Source: Candidatus Eiseniibacteriota bacterium (GTDB lineage: Bacteria; Eisenbacteria; RBG-16-71-46; CAIMUX01; WJJG01). Taken from it: a stretch of DNA of 19,473 bases. The position numbers were made by a program, and so were the translations under genes. Below are positions 8,220 to 15,714 of the stretch, piece after piece. The notes beneath the pieces are model-generated. The model ran no database searches. It saw only the letters and a list, made by a program, of their open reading frames with translations, and had not been told where the DNA came from. The stretch is from NCBI GenBank assembly GCA_016867695.1, contig VGIY01000011.1:1-19473 (forward strand), given 5' to 3'. Position 1 is the stretch's first letter, and each line of letters begins with the position of its first letter.

Positions 8220-8341
8220 GCCGAGGTTGAGGGAGAGGTGTTCGCCGGCGGCAGGAAGCCGCGCCGATCAGACTCCGGGAGACCTAGTTATCCCGCGTGG
8301 CCCATCCGCGCCATGCCGCCCGGCAGCCGCTCGCGCACCGC

Positions 8342-8356
8342 GGCACTCCCCTTGCA
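8342..8356 (+). promoter_or_regulatory. Sigma-54 (RpoN) type -24/-12 promoter before the histidine kinase
   Basis: GGCAC, five bases, then TTGCA. The GG at 8342-8343 (-25/-24) and GC at 8354-8355 (-13/-12) have the exact spacing of RpoN promoters, and TTGCA is a perfect -12 element. The base before the GG is C instead of the usual T. A start near 8367 would leave a leader of about 33 bases to the ATG at 8400. RpoN control of type IV pilus genes is known in other bacteria. No activator with an AAA+ domain is encoded in the window. Confidence 0.6.
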
Positions 8357-8399
8357 TGCCTCGCCGCAACGATCTCCGGCGAACCTCTGGGGGGAGGAC

Positions 8400-10295
8400 A
8401 TGGCTGTCTACAGCGGTCGCCCACGCGCCCGGGCCGATTCGGTTCTCGGCCGGCATGCCCTCTGGCCGCGCGGCCTGCCTCTGGGGCGGGCCCTGCTGGT
8501 CACCGGCGCCCTGCTGGTCTTCGCGGCGGGCGCCACCTGGCTCGTGCAGCGCGATCATCGGACCGAGAGCGAGATCCGCCTCGCCGCGCGCGGACAGGCG
8601 CTGGCCGAGACCGTCGCCCAGGCCGCCTGCGCCGAGACGACCTTCGCCGACGCCGGGCGCCTCGCGCGCATCCTCGCCTCGGCGGCGCGACAGGGGGGAT
8701 TGGCCGCCGGAGCGATCCTCGACGAGACGGGCCTGGTTGTCGCCCACACCGATCCCTTGCGAGCCGGGAAAGCGTGGCTCGGGCCCGTGCCGGGCGACGC
8801 CGAGGGCGGCGCCGCCGCCCGGGCACGCGCCGAGCTCTTCGACGGCCGGCCGGGAACCGTCTGCCTGCGGCCCCTGCTCGATGCGCGCGGCGCGGCCGGG
8901 ACGGTCGCCCTCCTGCTTCCCGAGCCGCCGCGCGCCTTCCCGGGCCGCGGGTGGCTGCGCACCTTCCTACCCGCCGGCCTGATGGTGCTCGCCTTCCTCG
9001 GCCTCATCCAGATGACGACCCGCTGGGCCCTGCGCCCCACGGCGGCCTTCCTGGAGCGCCTGGCCGGGACGCTGGATCCTCCGCAGGCGCCCGCCGGAGC
9101 GCTCGATCGGCCGCGGGCCCCCGCGGCGGCGCCGACCGCGAGCGGCGAGTTCTGCGACGAGCTGCGCGAGCGGGCCCTTCGCCGGGCGCGCGAGCTGCAG
9201 GCGGCGCAGGAGGAGTTGATCATCCGCAACCGCACGCTCGACTACGAGCGGCGGCGGACGGCGGCGGTCCTCGAGCAGCTCCCCGACGGACTGATCCTGA
9301 CCGATGCGCTCGACCAGATCGTCCTGGTCAACCGCGCCGCCGGGGCGCTGCTCGGCCTGGCGCACGCGGGAAGCGCCTCGGATTCTCCGGAGCTGCCACC
9401 CCGACTCCGCGAGCTGCTCGCCGGAGTCGGGCGCGGCGGGCGCCTGATCCACGAGGCGCCTGCGGAGCAGGGGACGCGCCCGCTCCTGATCACGCACACG
9501 CCCCTCGCCGGACCGCAGGAGCGCTCGGCGGGCTCGCTCTACCTCCTGCGCGACGTGACCGCGCAGCGCGCCGCCCAGCAGGCGCAGGCGGAGTTCCTCT
9601 CCCAGATCTCGCACGAGCTGAAGTCGCCGCTGAACACGATCGTCGCCTACGTCGAGGCCCTCGCCGACGAGCAGCAGCTGCAGCCCGGGGAGCGCCAGGA
9701 GTTCTACAACACGCTCAGCTCCGAGGCGCAGCGCATGGCGCGGCTCATCTCGAACCTGCTGCAGCTCTCGCGCATCCAGTTGGGCAACCTCTCCGCGCGC
9801 TTCGCCTACGTGAAGACCGACACGCTCGTCCGCGGCCTGGCCGAGTCGGTCGCCGCCCAGGCGGCCGCCCGCCGCCAGCGCCTGGACGTGCAGGTGCCCG
9901 AGAACCTGCCCGCCCTCTACGGCGACAAGGACCTCGTCGGCGTGGCGATCACGAACCTGCTCGGCAACGCGATCAAGTACACGCCCGAGGGGGGCGAGAT
10001 CGCCCTGCGGGCGTCGGCCGACGGCGGCGGCGTGACGGTCGAGGTGGCCGACAACGGCATCGGCATTCCCGCCGAGGACCTCGAACGGGTCTTCGAGCGC
10101 TTTGCGCGCTCCGAGCAGGAAGAGGTGCGGCGCCAGTCCGGGACGGGGCTCGGCCTCGCCCTGGTGCGGGAGATCGCCGAGCTGCACGCGGGCAGGGTGA
10201 CGGTGGAGAGCGAGACGGGCCAGGGCAGCCGCTTCCGCCTCTGGCTTCCCGGCCGGGAGGCGGGCGAGCGGCTCGATCTGGGGGCCGCCGCCTAG
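8400..10295 (+). CDS. Membrane sensor histidine kinase with PAS domain
   Basis: A 631-residue two-component sensor kinase in the inner membrane. The frame is open far upstream, but the ATG at 8400 follows GGGGAGGA and starts just before the first membrane segment (~29-47), so I use it. An extracytoplasmic region of about 130 residues follows, with a Cache-like stretch (AGAILDETGLVVAHTDPL). A second membrane segment (~190-210) comes next, then a coiled coil (ELQAAQEELIIRNRTLDYER) and a PAS domain from about 295 (LPDGLILTDALDQIVLVNRAA). The HisKA H-box SHELKSPLN puts the phosphorylated His at 405. The catalytic ATPase domain shows N-box GNAIKYTPEGG, G1 VADNGIGIP and G2 TGLGLALV. All catalytic boxes look intact. 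It is followed 31 bases later by a stand-alone receiver, its likely partner. The ligand is unknown. Confidence 0.93.
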   Translation: MAVYSGRPRARADSVLGRHALWPRGLPLGRALLVTGALLVFAAGATWLVQRDHRTESEIRLAARGQALAETVAQAACAETTFADAGRLARILASAARQGGLAAGAILDETGLVVAHTDPLRAGKAWLGPVPGDAEGGAAARARAELFDGRPGTVCLRPLLDARGAAGTVALLLPEPPRAFPGRGWLRTFLPAGLMVLAFLGLIQMTTRWALRPTAAFLERLAGTLDPPQAPAGALDRPRAPAAAPTASGEFCDELRERALRRARELQAAQEELIIRNRTLDYERRRTAAVLEQLPDGLILTDALDQIVLVNRAAGALLGLAHAGSASDSPELPPRLRELLAGVGRGGRLIHEAPAEQGTRPLLITHTPLAGPQERSAGSLYLLRDVTAQRAAQQAQAEFLSQISHELKSPLNTIVAYVEALADEQQLQPGERQEFYNTLSSEAQRMARLISNLLQLSRIQLGNLSARFAYVKTDTLVRGLAESVAAQAAARRQRLDVQVPENLPALYGDKDLVGVAITNLLGNAIKYTPEGGEIALRASADGGGVTVEVADNGIGIPAEDLERVFERFARSEQEEVRRQSGTGLGLALVREIAELHAGRVTVESETGQGSRFRLWLPGREAGERLDLGAAA

Positions 10296-10326
10296 GGCGG
10301 GGGACCCCCGAGGAAGGAAGGTCGAC

Positions 10327-10734
10327 ATGAGTGCGCGCATCCTGATCGTCGACGACGACATTGCCGTGACGCGCATTCTCAAGCGCACATTCGAGCTGGC
10401 CGGCTACGCGGCCGAGGCGGTCGGCGACGGCCGCCACGCCCTGACCGCGCTCGCCCGCCAACGCTTCGACGCCATGGTCTGCGACATCGAGATGCCGAAC
10501 ATGACCGGCCGCGAGCTGTGCCGCCGCCTGGCCAGCGAGGGCCCCTATCTGCCCCGCTGCGTCTTCATCGTCACCTCGCACACCGAGGACGAGGAGCGGG
10601 GCTGGATCGGCGAGTTCTCCAACATCGCCCTGATCGAGAAGCCAGTCGGCCCAAAGCAGCTCCTTCGCCGCGTGGCCCGCGGCCTCCTGGAGGGGGCGGA
10701 CGGGGAGCCGGGCGCGCTGCGGGGCGCGGCGTGA
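10327..10734 (+). CDS. Stand-alone response regulator receiver (CheY-like)
   Basis: A 135-residue single receiver domain with no output domain. The acidic pocket is Asp9-Asp10-Asp11 in LIVDDD. The phospho-acceptor is Asp53 in VCDIEMPNMTG, the switch residue is Thr83 in VTSHT, and the conserved Lys105 is in EKPVG. The start is preceded by AGGAAGGAAGG (10311-10321). Its stop overlaps the GTG start of the HD-GYP gene by four bases (GTGA), so the two are probably translated together. That arrangement suggests the receiver passes kinase output to the c-di-GMP enzyme or to the pilus machinery by protein contact. The direct target is inferred. The last 20 residues are a Gly/Ala-rich tail. Confidence 0.93.
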   Translation: MSARILIVDDDIAVTRILKRTFELAGYAAEAVGDGRHALTALARQRFDAMVCDIEMPNMTGRELCRRLASEGPYLPRCVFIVTSHTEDEERGWIGEFSNIALIEKPVGPKQLLRRVARGLLEGADGEPGALRGAA

Positions 10735-12158
10735 GCGCCGAAGCCCGACAGGCCTTCGCCCGCCAGGCGAAGGAGGCCTTCTCGGGGCTGCTCCTCGCCG
10801 CGGCCGAGGCGCTGCGCGTCGAGGTGCGGCTGCTCGACCTCCGCGGCGAGGTGATCGCCGGCAGCGGGGCGACGGATCGCGGCGTCGCGGCTCCCCGCCT
10901 GCGCGCCCCGATCGAGCATCGGGGCGTGACGCTGGGCCAGCTCGAGGCGATCCCCGGATGCCCCGCTCACGAGCCGCTGTTGCGGGCCCTGGCGGAGCAG
11001 ATCGCCGCCCGATTCGGCGGCGAGCAGGATCTCGACCGGATCGCCGACCGCCTCGGCCAGGCCTACGACGAGATCAACCTCCTCTACCGGTTCACGCGCA
11101 TCCAGCAGCCCGATCGGAGCCTCGCCGAGAACACGGTCGATCTGCTGGCGGAGACGGCGGAGATGATCACGCCCCGGCTCCTCATCCTCGGCCGCGCGGA
11201 CGGCCAGCCGCTGCAGTGGCACTGCCCGCTGGCCACCGACCGTCCCCAGGCGCTGCGCTGGCTCGTCCACGCGCCGGAGAACCTGGCCGCGGTGCAGGCG
11301 GAGTTCGCCCGCCGCGCGCTGCGCCCGGAGGGGCCGGGCGAGCGCTGCCCGGGCGCGCTGCTCACGCCGCACGGCATGATCGACTACCTGCTCGTCCCCG
11401 TCCGCACGCGGGCGGAGACGAGCGGCTTCGTCGGCCTCTTCCGGGCCGACCAGGAGGCGCCGCTGGAGACGGGCGAGGTGCGCCTGCTCGAGTGCCTGGC
11501 CAAGGAGCTCTCCCACGGGGCGACCTACCACCGCCTGCTCGAGGAGCTGAACGAGATGCTCTTCAGCACCGTGCGCGGGCTGGTGGCGGCGATCGACGCC
11601 AAGGACGAGTACACGCGCGGCCACTCGCAGCGCGTCTACCACATCTCGCTCCTGATCGCCGAGCGTCTGGGCCTGCCGGCCGAGGAGCTGCAGGCGGTGA
11701 GCTGGGCCGCGCTGCTCCACGACGTCGGCAAGATCGCCATCGACCGGGCGATCCTCAACAAGCCGGGGCGCCTGACCGACGACGAGTACAGGATGATCCA
11801 GACGCACCCGGCGCGGGGATGCCGCGTGCTCGAGCCGATCCCGCAGCTGCGCGGCATCCTCCCCGGCATCCGCCACCATCACGAGCGCTGGGACGGGCGG
11901 GGCTATCCCGACGGGCTGCAGGGAGAAGCCATTCCCCTCGTCGCCCGGATCATCGGCGTGGCCGATACCTACGACGCGATCGTCTCGACGCGCGCCTACC
12001 GGCAGGCGGGCACGCTCGATCACGCGCTGGCCGAGATCGAGCGGGGCCTGGGCACGCAGTTCGACCCGCGGATCGTGCCGGTCTTCCTCGAGCTGGCCGC
12101 CGAAGGGGCGCTCGCCGCCCTCACGCCCGAGGCCGAGGGGAACCAGGCCGCCGCCTGA
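10731..12158 (+). CDS. GAF-like plus HD-GYP protein, putative c-di-GMP phosphodiesterase
   Basis: A 475-residue cytoplasmic protein; no membrane segment is visible. HD-GYP enzymes hydrolyse cyclic di-GMP to pGpG or GMP. The frame extends upstream of 10731 as a shadow of the receiver gene. The GTG at 10731 in the GTGA overlap is the natural coupled start, although its own ribosome site is weak. Residues ~1-90 form an unassigned alpha/beta region, ~90-115 look coiled coil (DRIADRLGQAYDEINLLYRF), and ~115-280 look GAF-like. The HD-GYP domain follows: RGHSQRVYHIS, the metal motif HDVGK at 330-334, HHHERWDGRGYPDG with GYP at 391-393, and VADTYDA. The metal and GYP motifs are complete, so activity is expected. 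It sits directly before a STAS protein and an ATPase with a c-di-GMP-binding type domain. Confidence 0.92.
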   Translation: MSAEARQAFARQAKEAFSGLLLAAAEALRVEVRLLDLRGEVIAGSGATDRGVAAPRLRAPIEHRGVTLGQLEAIPGCPAHEPLLRALAEQIAARFGGEQDLDRIADRLGQAYDEINLLYRFTRIQQPDRSLAENTVDLLAETAEMITPRLLILGRADGQPLQWHCPLATDRPQALRWLVHAPENLAAVQAEFARRALRPEGPGERCPGALLTPHGMIDYLLVPVRTRAETSGFVGLFRADQEAPLETGEVRLLECLAKELSHGATYHRLLEELNEMLFSTVRGLVAAIDAKDEYTRGHSQRVYHISLLIAERLGLPAEELQAVSWAALLHDVGKIAIDRAILNKPGRLTDDEYRMIQTHPARGCRVLEPIPQLRGILPGIRHHHERWDGRGYPDGLQGEAIPLVARIIGVADTYDAIVSTRAYRQAGTLDHALAEIERGLGTQFDPRIVPVFLELAAEGALAALTPEAEGNQAAA

Positions 12159-12169
12159 TCGCGAAGAAC

Positions 12170-12174
12170 GGAGG
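12170..12174 (+). promoter_or_regulatory. Ribosome site that fixes the GTG start of the STAS gene
   Basis: GGAGG six bases ahead of the GTG at 12180, in the only short gap (21 bases) between the HD-GYP and STAS genes. It decides the start because no ATG is available. Confidence 0.6.
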
Positions 12175-12179
12175 ATCCC

Positions 12180-12515
12180 GTGCAGGTCAGAACCAGCCGC
12201 CTCGGCGTGGCGACCTACCTGGCGCCGGACGGACCGCTGACCCGGGAGACGCTGGCCGCGCTCGAGGCGGGCGTGGCCGAGGCGCGCGCCAAGGGGGCGG
12301 TGGACCTGGTCGTCGACCTGCGGCGCGTGCCCTTCGCCGACAGCCGGGCGCTCGAGTACCTGCTCGACCTGTCGGCCGAGCTGCGCCGGAAGGACGGCTC
12401 CCTGCGCCTGGCCAATCCGGGCGAGATCTGCAGGGACATTCTCGCCGTCACCGGTCTCGATCAGAGCATCCCCGTCTTCGCCGACCTGGAGAGCGCGGGG
12501 GGGAGCTTCCTGTGA
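12180..12515 (+). CDS. STAS-domain protein (anti-sigma factor antagonist-like)
   Basis: A 111-residue single STAS domain. The signature runs VDLVVDLRRVPFADSRALEYL, with Ser55 in the place of the phosphorylatable serine of SpoIIAA/RsbV proteins (usual form F-x-D-S-x-G/A-L). A later part (LRLANPGEICRDILAVTGLDQ) matches the conserved second half, where such proteins end with '...L...tgl...i..f'. Its stop overlaps the GTG of the ATPase gene by four bases (GTGA). Classical partners (a HATPase anti-sigma kinase and a PP2C phosphatase) are not in the window. It may therefore act as a localisation or scaffold module or respond to partners encoded elsewhere. The fold is well supported; the role here is inferred. 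Confidence 0.88.
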   Translation: MQVRTSRLGVATYLAPDGPLTRETLAALEAGVAEARAKGAVDLVVDLRRVPFADSRALEYLLDLSAELRRKDGSLRLANPGEICRDILAVTGLDQSIPVFADLESAGGSFL

Positions 12516-14227
12516 TCCGCAAGGGGATCGCCAAGAAGGTCCGCCTGGGCGACCTGCTCGTCGAGCGCGGGCTGATCACGGCCGAGCAGCGCGACGAGGC
12601 GCTGCGGCGCCAGCAGGTCACCGGCCGCCGCCTGGGCGAGATCCTCGCCGAGGCGAGCCTGGTCACCGAGGAGCAGACGACGGCGCTGCTGGCCGAGCGC
12701 GCCGGGCTCCCCTTCGTGCGGCTGCGCCCGGGTCTGGTCGATCCGCGCATCGTCGGCGTCGTGCCCCAGGAGCGGGCCCGGCACTACCGGGTCCTGCCCC
12801 TCTTCCGACTGGGCGACGAGCTCGTCCTGGCCATCGAGGATCCCAACAAGGTCTTCGTCCTCGACATCCTGCGCAAGCTGACCGGCTGCGAGATCCGCCC
12901 GGTCGTCACGCTTCCCGAGGACATCCGGCGCATGACCGACGAGGCCTACGCCGGCGCGGAGAACCCGATCGCCGTCGCCGACTTCACCGCCGGGCTCGAC
13001 GAAGCCGACCTCGAGCTCGTCGCCACGGAGACCGCCGGGCGGTTCGAGGACATCGCCGAGATGGCCGGCGAGAGCCCGGTCATCCACTTCGTAAACCAGG
13101 TCATCCTCAAGGCGATCAAGGAGCGCGCCAGCGACATCCACATCGAGCCCGAGCGCAAGTACTTCCGCATCCGCTTCCGCATCGACGGCATGCTCTACGA
13201 GGTCATGCGCCAGCGCATCGAGATGCACGCCCCGGTGATCTCGCGGATGAAGATCATGGCCAACCTCGACATCGCCGAGCGCCGCCTGCCCCAGGACGGC
13301 CGGATCCAGGTGCTCGCCCAGGGGCGCACGGTGGACCTGCGCTTCTCGTCGCTTCCCGGCGTGCTCGGCGAGAAGGTCGTGCTGCGCGTGCTCGACCGCG
13401 AGACGGGCGTGCTGTCGCTGGATCAGCTCGCCTTGCCGGCCGACACGCTCGCCTCGCTGCGCGGGCTGATCCGCTCGCCCCACGGACTGGTGCTCGTCAC
13501 CGGGCCGACCGGCAGCGGCAAGACGACGACGCTCTACGGCGGGCTGCGCGAGCTCAACTCGCTGGAGCGCAACATCGTCACGATCGAGGACCCCGTCGAG
13601 TACCAGTTCGAGGTCATCTGCCAGAACCAGGTGCGCGAGGACATCGGGCTGACCTTCGCCCGCATGCTCAAGCACGTGCTGCGGCAGGACCCGGACATCA
13701 TCATGGTCGGGGAGATCCGCGACGCCGAGACGGCCGGGATCGCCGTGCAGGCGGCGCTCACCGGACACCTGGTGCTCTCGACGATGCACACCAACGACGC
13801 GCCCAGCTCGATCACGCGCCTGATCGAGATGGGCATCGAGCCCTACCTGGCCTCCTCCGCGCTGATCGGCATCCTCAGCCAGCGCCTCCTGCGCACGGTC
13901 TGTCCCGACTGCGCGGCGGCCTACTTCGCCAGCCCCGCCGAGCGGGCCGCCCTCGGCGCGACCGAGGCGACGAGCCTGCAGCTGCGCCGCGGCCGCGGCT
14001 GCGAGCACTGCTTCGACTCCGGCTACCGCGGCCGGATGGGGGTCTACGAGCTGCTCCTCGTCGACCACGAGCTGCGCGGCATCCTGCTCGAGAACCCGAG
14101 CATCGAGAGGCTGCGCGACCTGCTGGCGCAGCGCAGCCACCGCGGCCTGCGCGCCGAGGGCCTGCAGCGCGTCCTCGAGGGCCGGACGACGCTCGAGGAG
14201 CTCTCCCGGGCGGTCGCCCTCGACTAG
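12512..14227 (+). CDS. pilB: PilB/GspE-type assembly ATPase with N-terminal MshEN c-di-GMP-binding type domain
   Basis: A 571-residue hexameric AAA-type ATPase that powers pilus or pseudopilus polymerisation at the inner membrane. The GTG start overlaps the STAS stop by four bases. The N-terminal MshEN domain has two 24-residue motifs separated by five residues: Arg11-Gln34 (RLGDLLVERGLI...) and Arg40-Arg63 (RLGEILAEASLV...), the layout of the known c-di-GMP receptor. The second motif has Ser49 for the usual Gly and Arg63 for Gln. The catalytic part shows DIHIEP, the Walker A GPTGSGKT at 331-338, the Asp box around TIEDPVEYQ, the Walker B IIMVGEIRD with Glu401, and a His box TMHTND. Zinc-type cysteine pairs are CPDC (464-467) and CEHC (497-500). 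These features fit extension ATPases, not the retraction ATPase PilT. PilB (pilus) versus GspE (secretion) cannot be settled here. Confidence 0.95.
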   Translation: MIRKGIAKKVRLGDLLVERGLITAEQRDEALRRQQVTGRRLGEILAEASLVTEEQTTALLAERAGLPFVRLRPGLVDPRIVGVVPQERARHYRVLPLFRLGDELVLAIEDPNKVFVLDILRKLTGCEIRPVVTLPEDIRRMTDEAYAGAENPIAVADFTAGLDEADLELVATETAGRFEDIAEMAGESPVIHFVNQVILKAIKERASDIHIEPERKYFRIRFRIDGMLYEVMRQRIEMHAPVISRMKIMANLDIAERRLPQDGRIQVLAQGRTVDLRFSSLPGVLGEKVVLRVLDRETGVLSLDQLALPADTLASLRGLIRSPHGLVLVTGPTGSGKTTTLYGGLRELNSLERNIVTIEDPVEYQFEVICQNQVREDIGLTFARMLKHVLRQDPDIIMVGEIRDAETAGIAVQAALTGHLVLSTMHTNDAPSSITRLIEMGIEPYLASSALIGILSQRLLRTVCPDCAAAYFASPAERAALGATEATSLQLRRGRGCEHCFDSGYRGRMGVYELLLVDHELRGILLENPSIERLRDLLAQRSHRGLRAEGLQRVLEGRTTLEELSRAVALD

Positions 14228-14232
14228 CCTGT

Positions 14233-14253
14233 GCTCCCGGGGTCGCCGGGAGC
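14233..14253 (+). terminator. Perfect stem-loop just after the ATPase stop codon
   Basis: An 8-bp perfect inverted repeat, GCTCCCGG/CCGGGAGC, with a 5-base loop begins five bases after the stop. There is no T-run, so it would be a Rho-assisted or partial terminator, or an mRNA-stabilising 3' end. It would allow different expression of upstream signalling/ATPase genes and downstream structural genes. Confidence 0.45.
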
Positions 14254-14278
14254 GCGGCGCCTGCGGGCCGGGCGCGGC

Positions 14279-14404
14279 GCCCTCCCGGATCCCGCTTCGG
14301 GCGCGACGGCGGCCTCCGGGTCCCGCCTCGGGCGCGCCGGCGGCCTTCGGGTCCCGCCTCGGGTGCGCCGGCGGCCTCCCGGGTCCCGCCTCGGGCGCGC
14401 CGGC
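14279..14404. repeat. Four-copy imperfect tandem repeat, 31-32 bp unit
   Basis: Copies lie at 14279-14310, 14311-14341, 14342-14372 and 14373-14404. The shared core is GGCCTCCGGGTCCCGCCTCG followed by GGCGCGCCGGC. Copies two, three and four differ from each other at only a few positions; the first is the most diverged. It lies in non-coding DNA between two genes of one cluster. The minus-strand frame across it gives only an Arg/Pro/Ala-rich low-complexity peptide, which I do not take as a gene. Confidence 0.85.
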
Positions 14405-14516
14405 GCCGGCGACACGGCTTCCACCCTCCGCCCCCACGCCCAGCCCCCGCCGCGCCCAGGGGGCGAGCGCTTCAGCAGCCCTTCCCGCCATCCGATATTC
14501 CCGATCGAGGATAGCG

Positions 14517-15692
14517 ATGGCCGTCAACTTGGCACAACTGCCCCGGGCGCCCGGCGAGCCGGCTCCGATCGGCGCCGCGCGCGAGCGGGGCTCCCGCGGC
14601 CGGGAGGAGGGTCGCCCGCTGCGGCGCCTGGCCCGGGCGGAGCTCTTCGCCCCGCGGCGCGTCCCGCTCGCCGAACTGGTCGTCTTCACCCAGCAGCTCG
14701 TGCTCCTCCTGCGCGGGGGCAGCGGACTGGCCCCCTCGATCCGGGCGCTGGCCTCCCAGACGCGCCGCCCGCTCATGCGCGGCGTGCTCGAGCGGGTCAC
14801 CGACCGACTCGAGTCGGGCCGCGGGCTCTCGGAGGCGATGGAACAGCATCCCGAGGCGTTCGACACGCTCTACGTCAGCATCGTCAAGGGGGGGGAGGCC
14901 AGCGGGCAGTTGGCGGCGAGCCTGGCCCAACTGGCCCGCATCCTCGAGACGAAGCGCCTGCTGCGCGAGCGGATCCGCGAGGCGCTCTCCTACCCGACGC
15001 TGCTGTTGACCGTCATGGCCGTGGTCGTCGTCTTCATGCTCGTCTACATGGTCCCCCGCTTCGGCGAGCTCTTCCGCGACATGGGCCCCGAACTGCCCTG
15101 GTCGACCCGCCTGATCCTGATCGCCGCCTCGGCATTGCGCTCAAGCTGGTGGCTGCTGCTTCCGATAGGGATTCTAGCGGGGGTCGGGGTCGCGCGCCTC
15201 TGGCGCCGGCCCGCCGTCCGGCACGCCTGGGACCGCGCCAAGGTGCGCCTCCCGATCGTGCGGACGGTGTTCGGGGAGGGCTACCTCTTCCAGCTCTTCT
15301 CGAGCCTCGGGCTCCTGCTGGGCAGCCGCGTGCCGCACCTGGAGGCGATCGGCATCGTCCGGCGGTCGATTCGACATGTCGAGTACGACCGCTTCTTCGA
15401 CGAGCTGACCCGCCACGTGGAGGCGGGCCGCGGGGTGTCGCCGGCCTTCCAGGAGGCGGCCTTCCTGCCCGACACGGTGAAGTTGATGGTCGCCACCGGG
15501 GAATCGGCCGGCGCGCTCGACCGGACCATGCTGGACCTGAGCGAGCGCTACCGGGAGAGCCTGGAGAGCCACATCCGGCGCCTGAGCTCGCTGATGGAAC
15601 CGGTGCTGTTGGTGGTCATGGGGCTGATGGTCGGGTTCCTGGCGGTCTCGTTCATCCTGCCCCTGTTCAAGTTGTCGCGCATGGTGCACTGA
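14517..15692 (+). CDS. pilC: PilC/GspF-type inner-membrane platform protein
   Basis: A 391-residue integral membrane protein that couples the assembly ATPase to pilin insertion. The ATG follows GAGGAT after a short gap. Residues ~1-50 are a basic, Arg-rich cytoplasmic leader. The first T2SSF domain (~52-175) contains FTQQLVLLLRGGSGL, GRGLSEAMEQHPEAF and VSIVKGGEASGQL, and leads into membrane segment 1 (~160-181). Segment 2 lies at ~203-226. The second T2SSF domain (~255-380) contains LFSSLGLLLGSRVPHLEAI, GRGVSPAFQEAAFLPD and MVATGESAGALD, and ends in segment 3 (~363-382). The two-domain, three-helix layout and the length are normal for the family. It lies after the ATPase and before the major pilin, as in many pilus and secretion loci. 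Confidence 0.95.
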   Translation: MAVNLAQLPRAPGEPAPIGAARERGSRGREEGRPLRRLARAELFAPRRVPLAELVVFTQQLVLLLRGGSGLAPSIRALASQTRRPLMRGVLERVTDRLESGRGLSEAMEQHPEAFDTLYVSIVKGGEASGQLAASLAQLARILETKRLLRERIREALSYPTLLLTVMAVVVVFMLVYMVPRFGELFRDMGPELPWSTRLILIAASALRSSWWLLLPIGILAGVGVARLWRRPAVRHAWDRAKVRLPIVRTVFGEGYLFQLFSSLGLLLGSRVPHLEAIGIVRRSIRHVEYDRFFDELTRHVEAGRGVSPAFQEAAFLPDTVKLMVATGESAGALDRTMLDLSERYRESLESHIRRLSSLMEPVLLVVMGLMVGFLAVSFILPLFKLSRMVH

Positions 15693-15714
15693 CCCGCGGG
15701 GGGCGTGCGCAGGA

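Larger units (their letters stand above)
8047..8399. other. 353-bp non-coding region upstream of the pilus/signalling cluster
   Basis: I find no supportable gene here; the frames crossing it lack ribosome sites and protein-like composition. It holds stem-loops at 8095-8112 (7-bp GCCGCGA/TCGCGGC), 8167-8196, 8197-8219 and 8248-8262, and a sigma-54-type promoter at 8342-8356. The upstream part could carry enhancer sites for a sigma-54 activator, the 3' end of the previous transcript, or both. Confidence 0.6.
14228..14516. other. 289-bp spacer between ATPase and platform genes
   Basis: This is the only large gap inside the assembly cluster. It holds a stem-loop right after the ATPase stop (14233-14253) and a tandem repeat (14279-14404). 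A pyrimidine-rich stretch follows, then a weak promoter-like pair (TTCAGC at 14471 and GATATT at 14494, 17-base spacer) before the platform gene. No supportable gene was seen. Confidence 0.55.

Noticed and set aside
8100..8340. A riboswitch (including a c-di-GMP type) before the kinase
   Set aside because: The conserved core sequences of the c-di-GMP-I class are not present, and the stem-loops lie upstream of the likely transcription start.
4782..8399. A very long plus-strand frame continuing into the histidine kinase (1837 codons in all)
   Set aside because: The part before 8400 is Arg/Pro-rich nonsense overlapping real genes in other frames. Recognisable domains begin only after the ATG at 8400, which has its own ribosome site and promoter.
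14279..14404. A CRISPR array
   Set aside because: The ~31-bp units are directly adjacent with no spacers between them, and there are no cas genes.
12461..14866. An 801-codon minus-strand frame opposite the pilB gene
   Set aside because: It mirrors a fully conserved ATPase and crosses the tandem repeat; its composition is typical of GC shadow frames.
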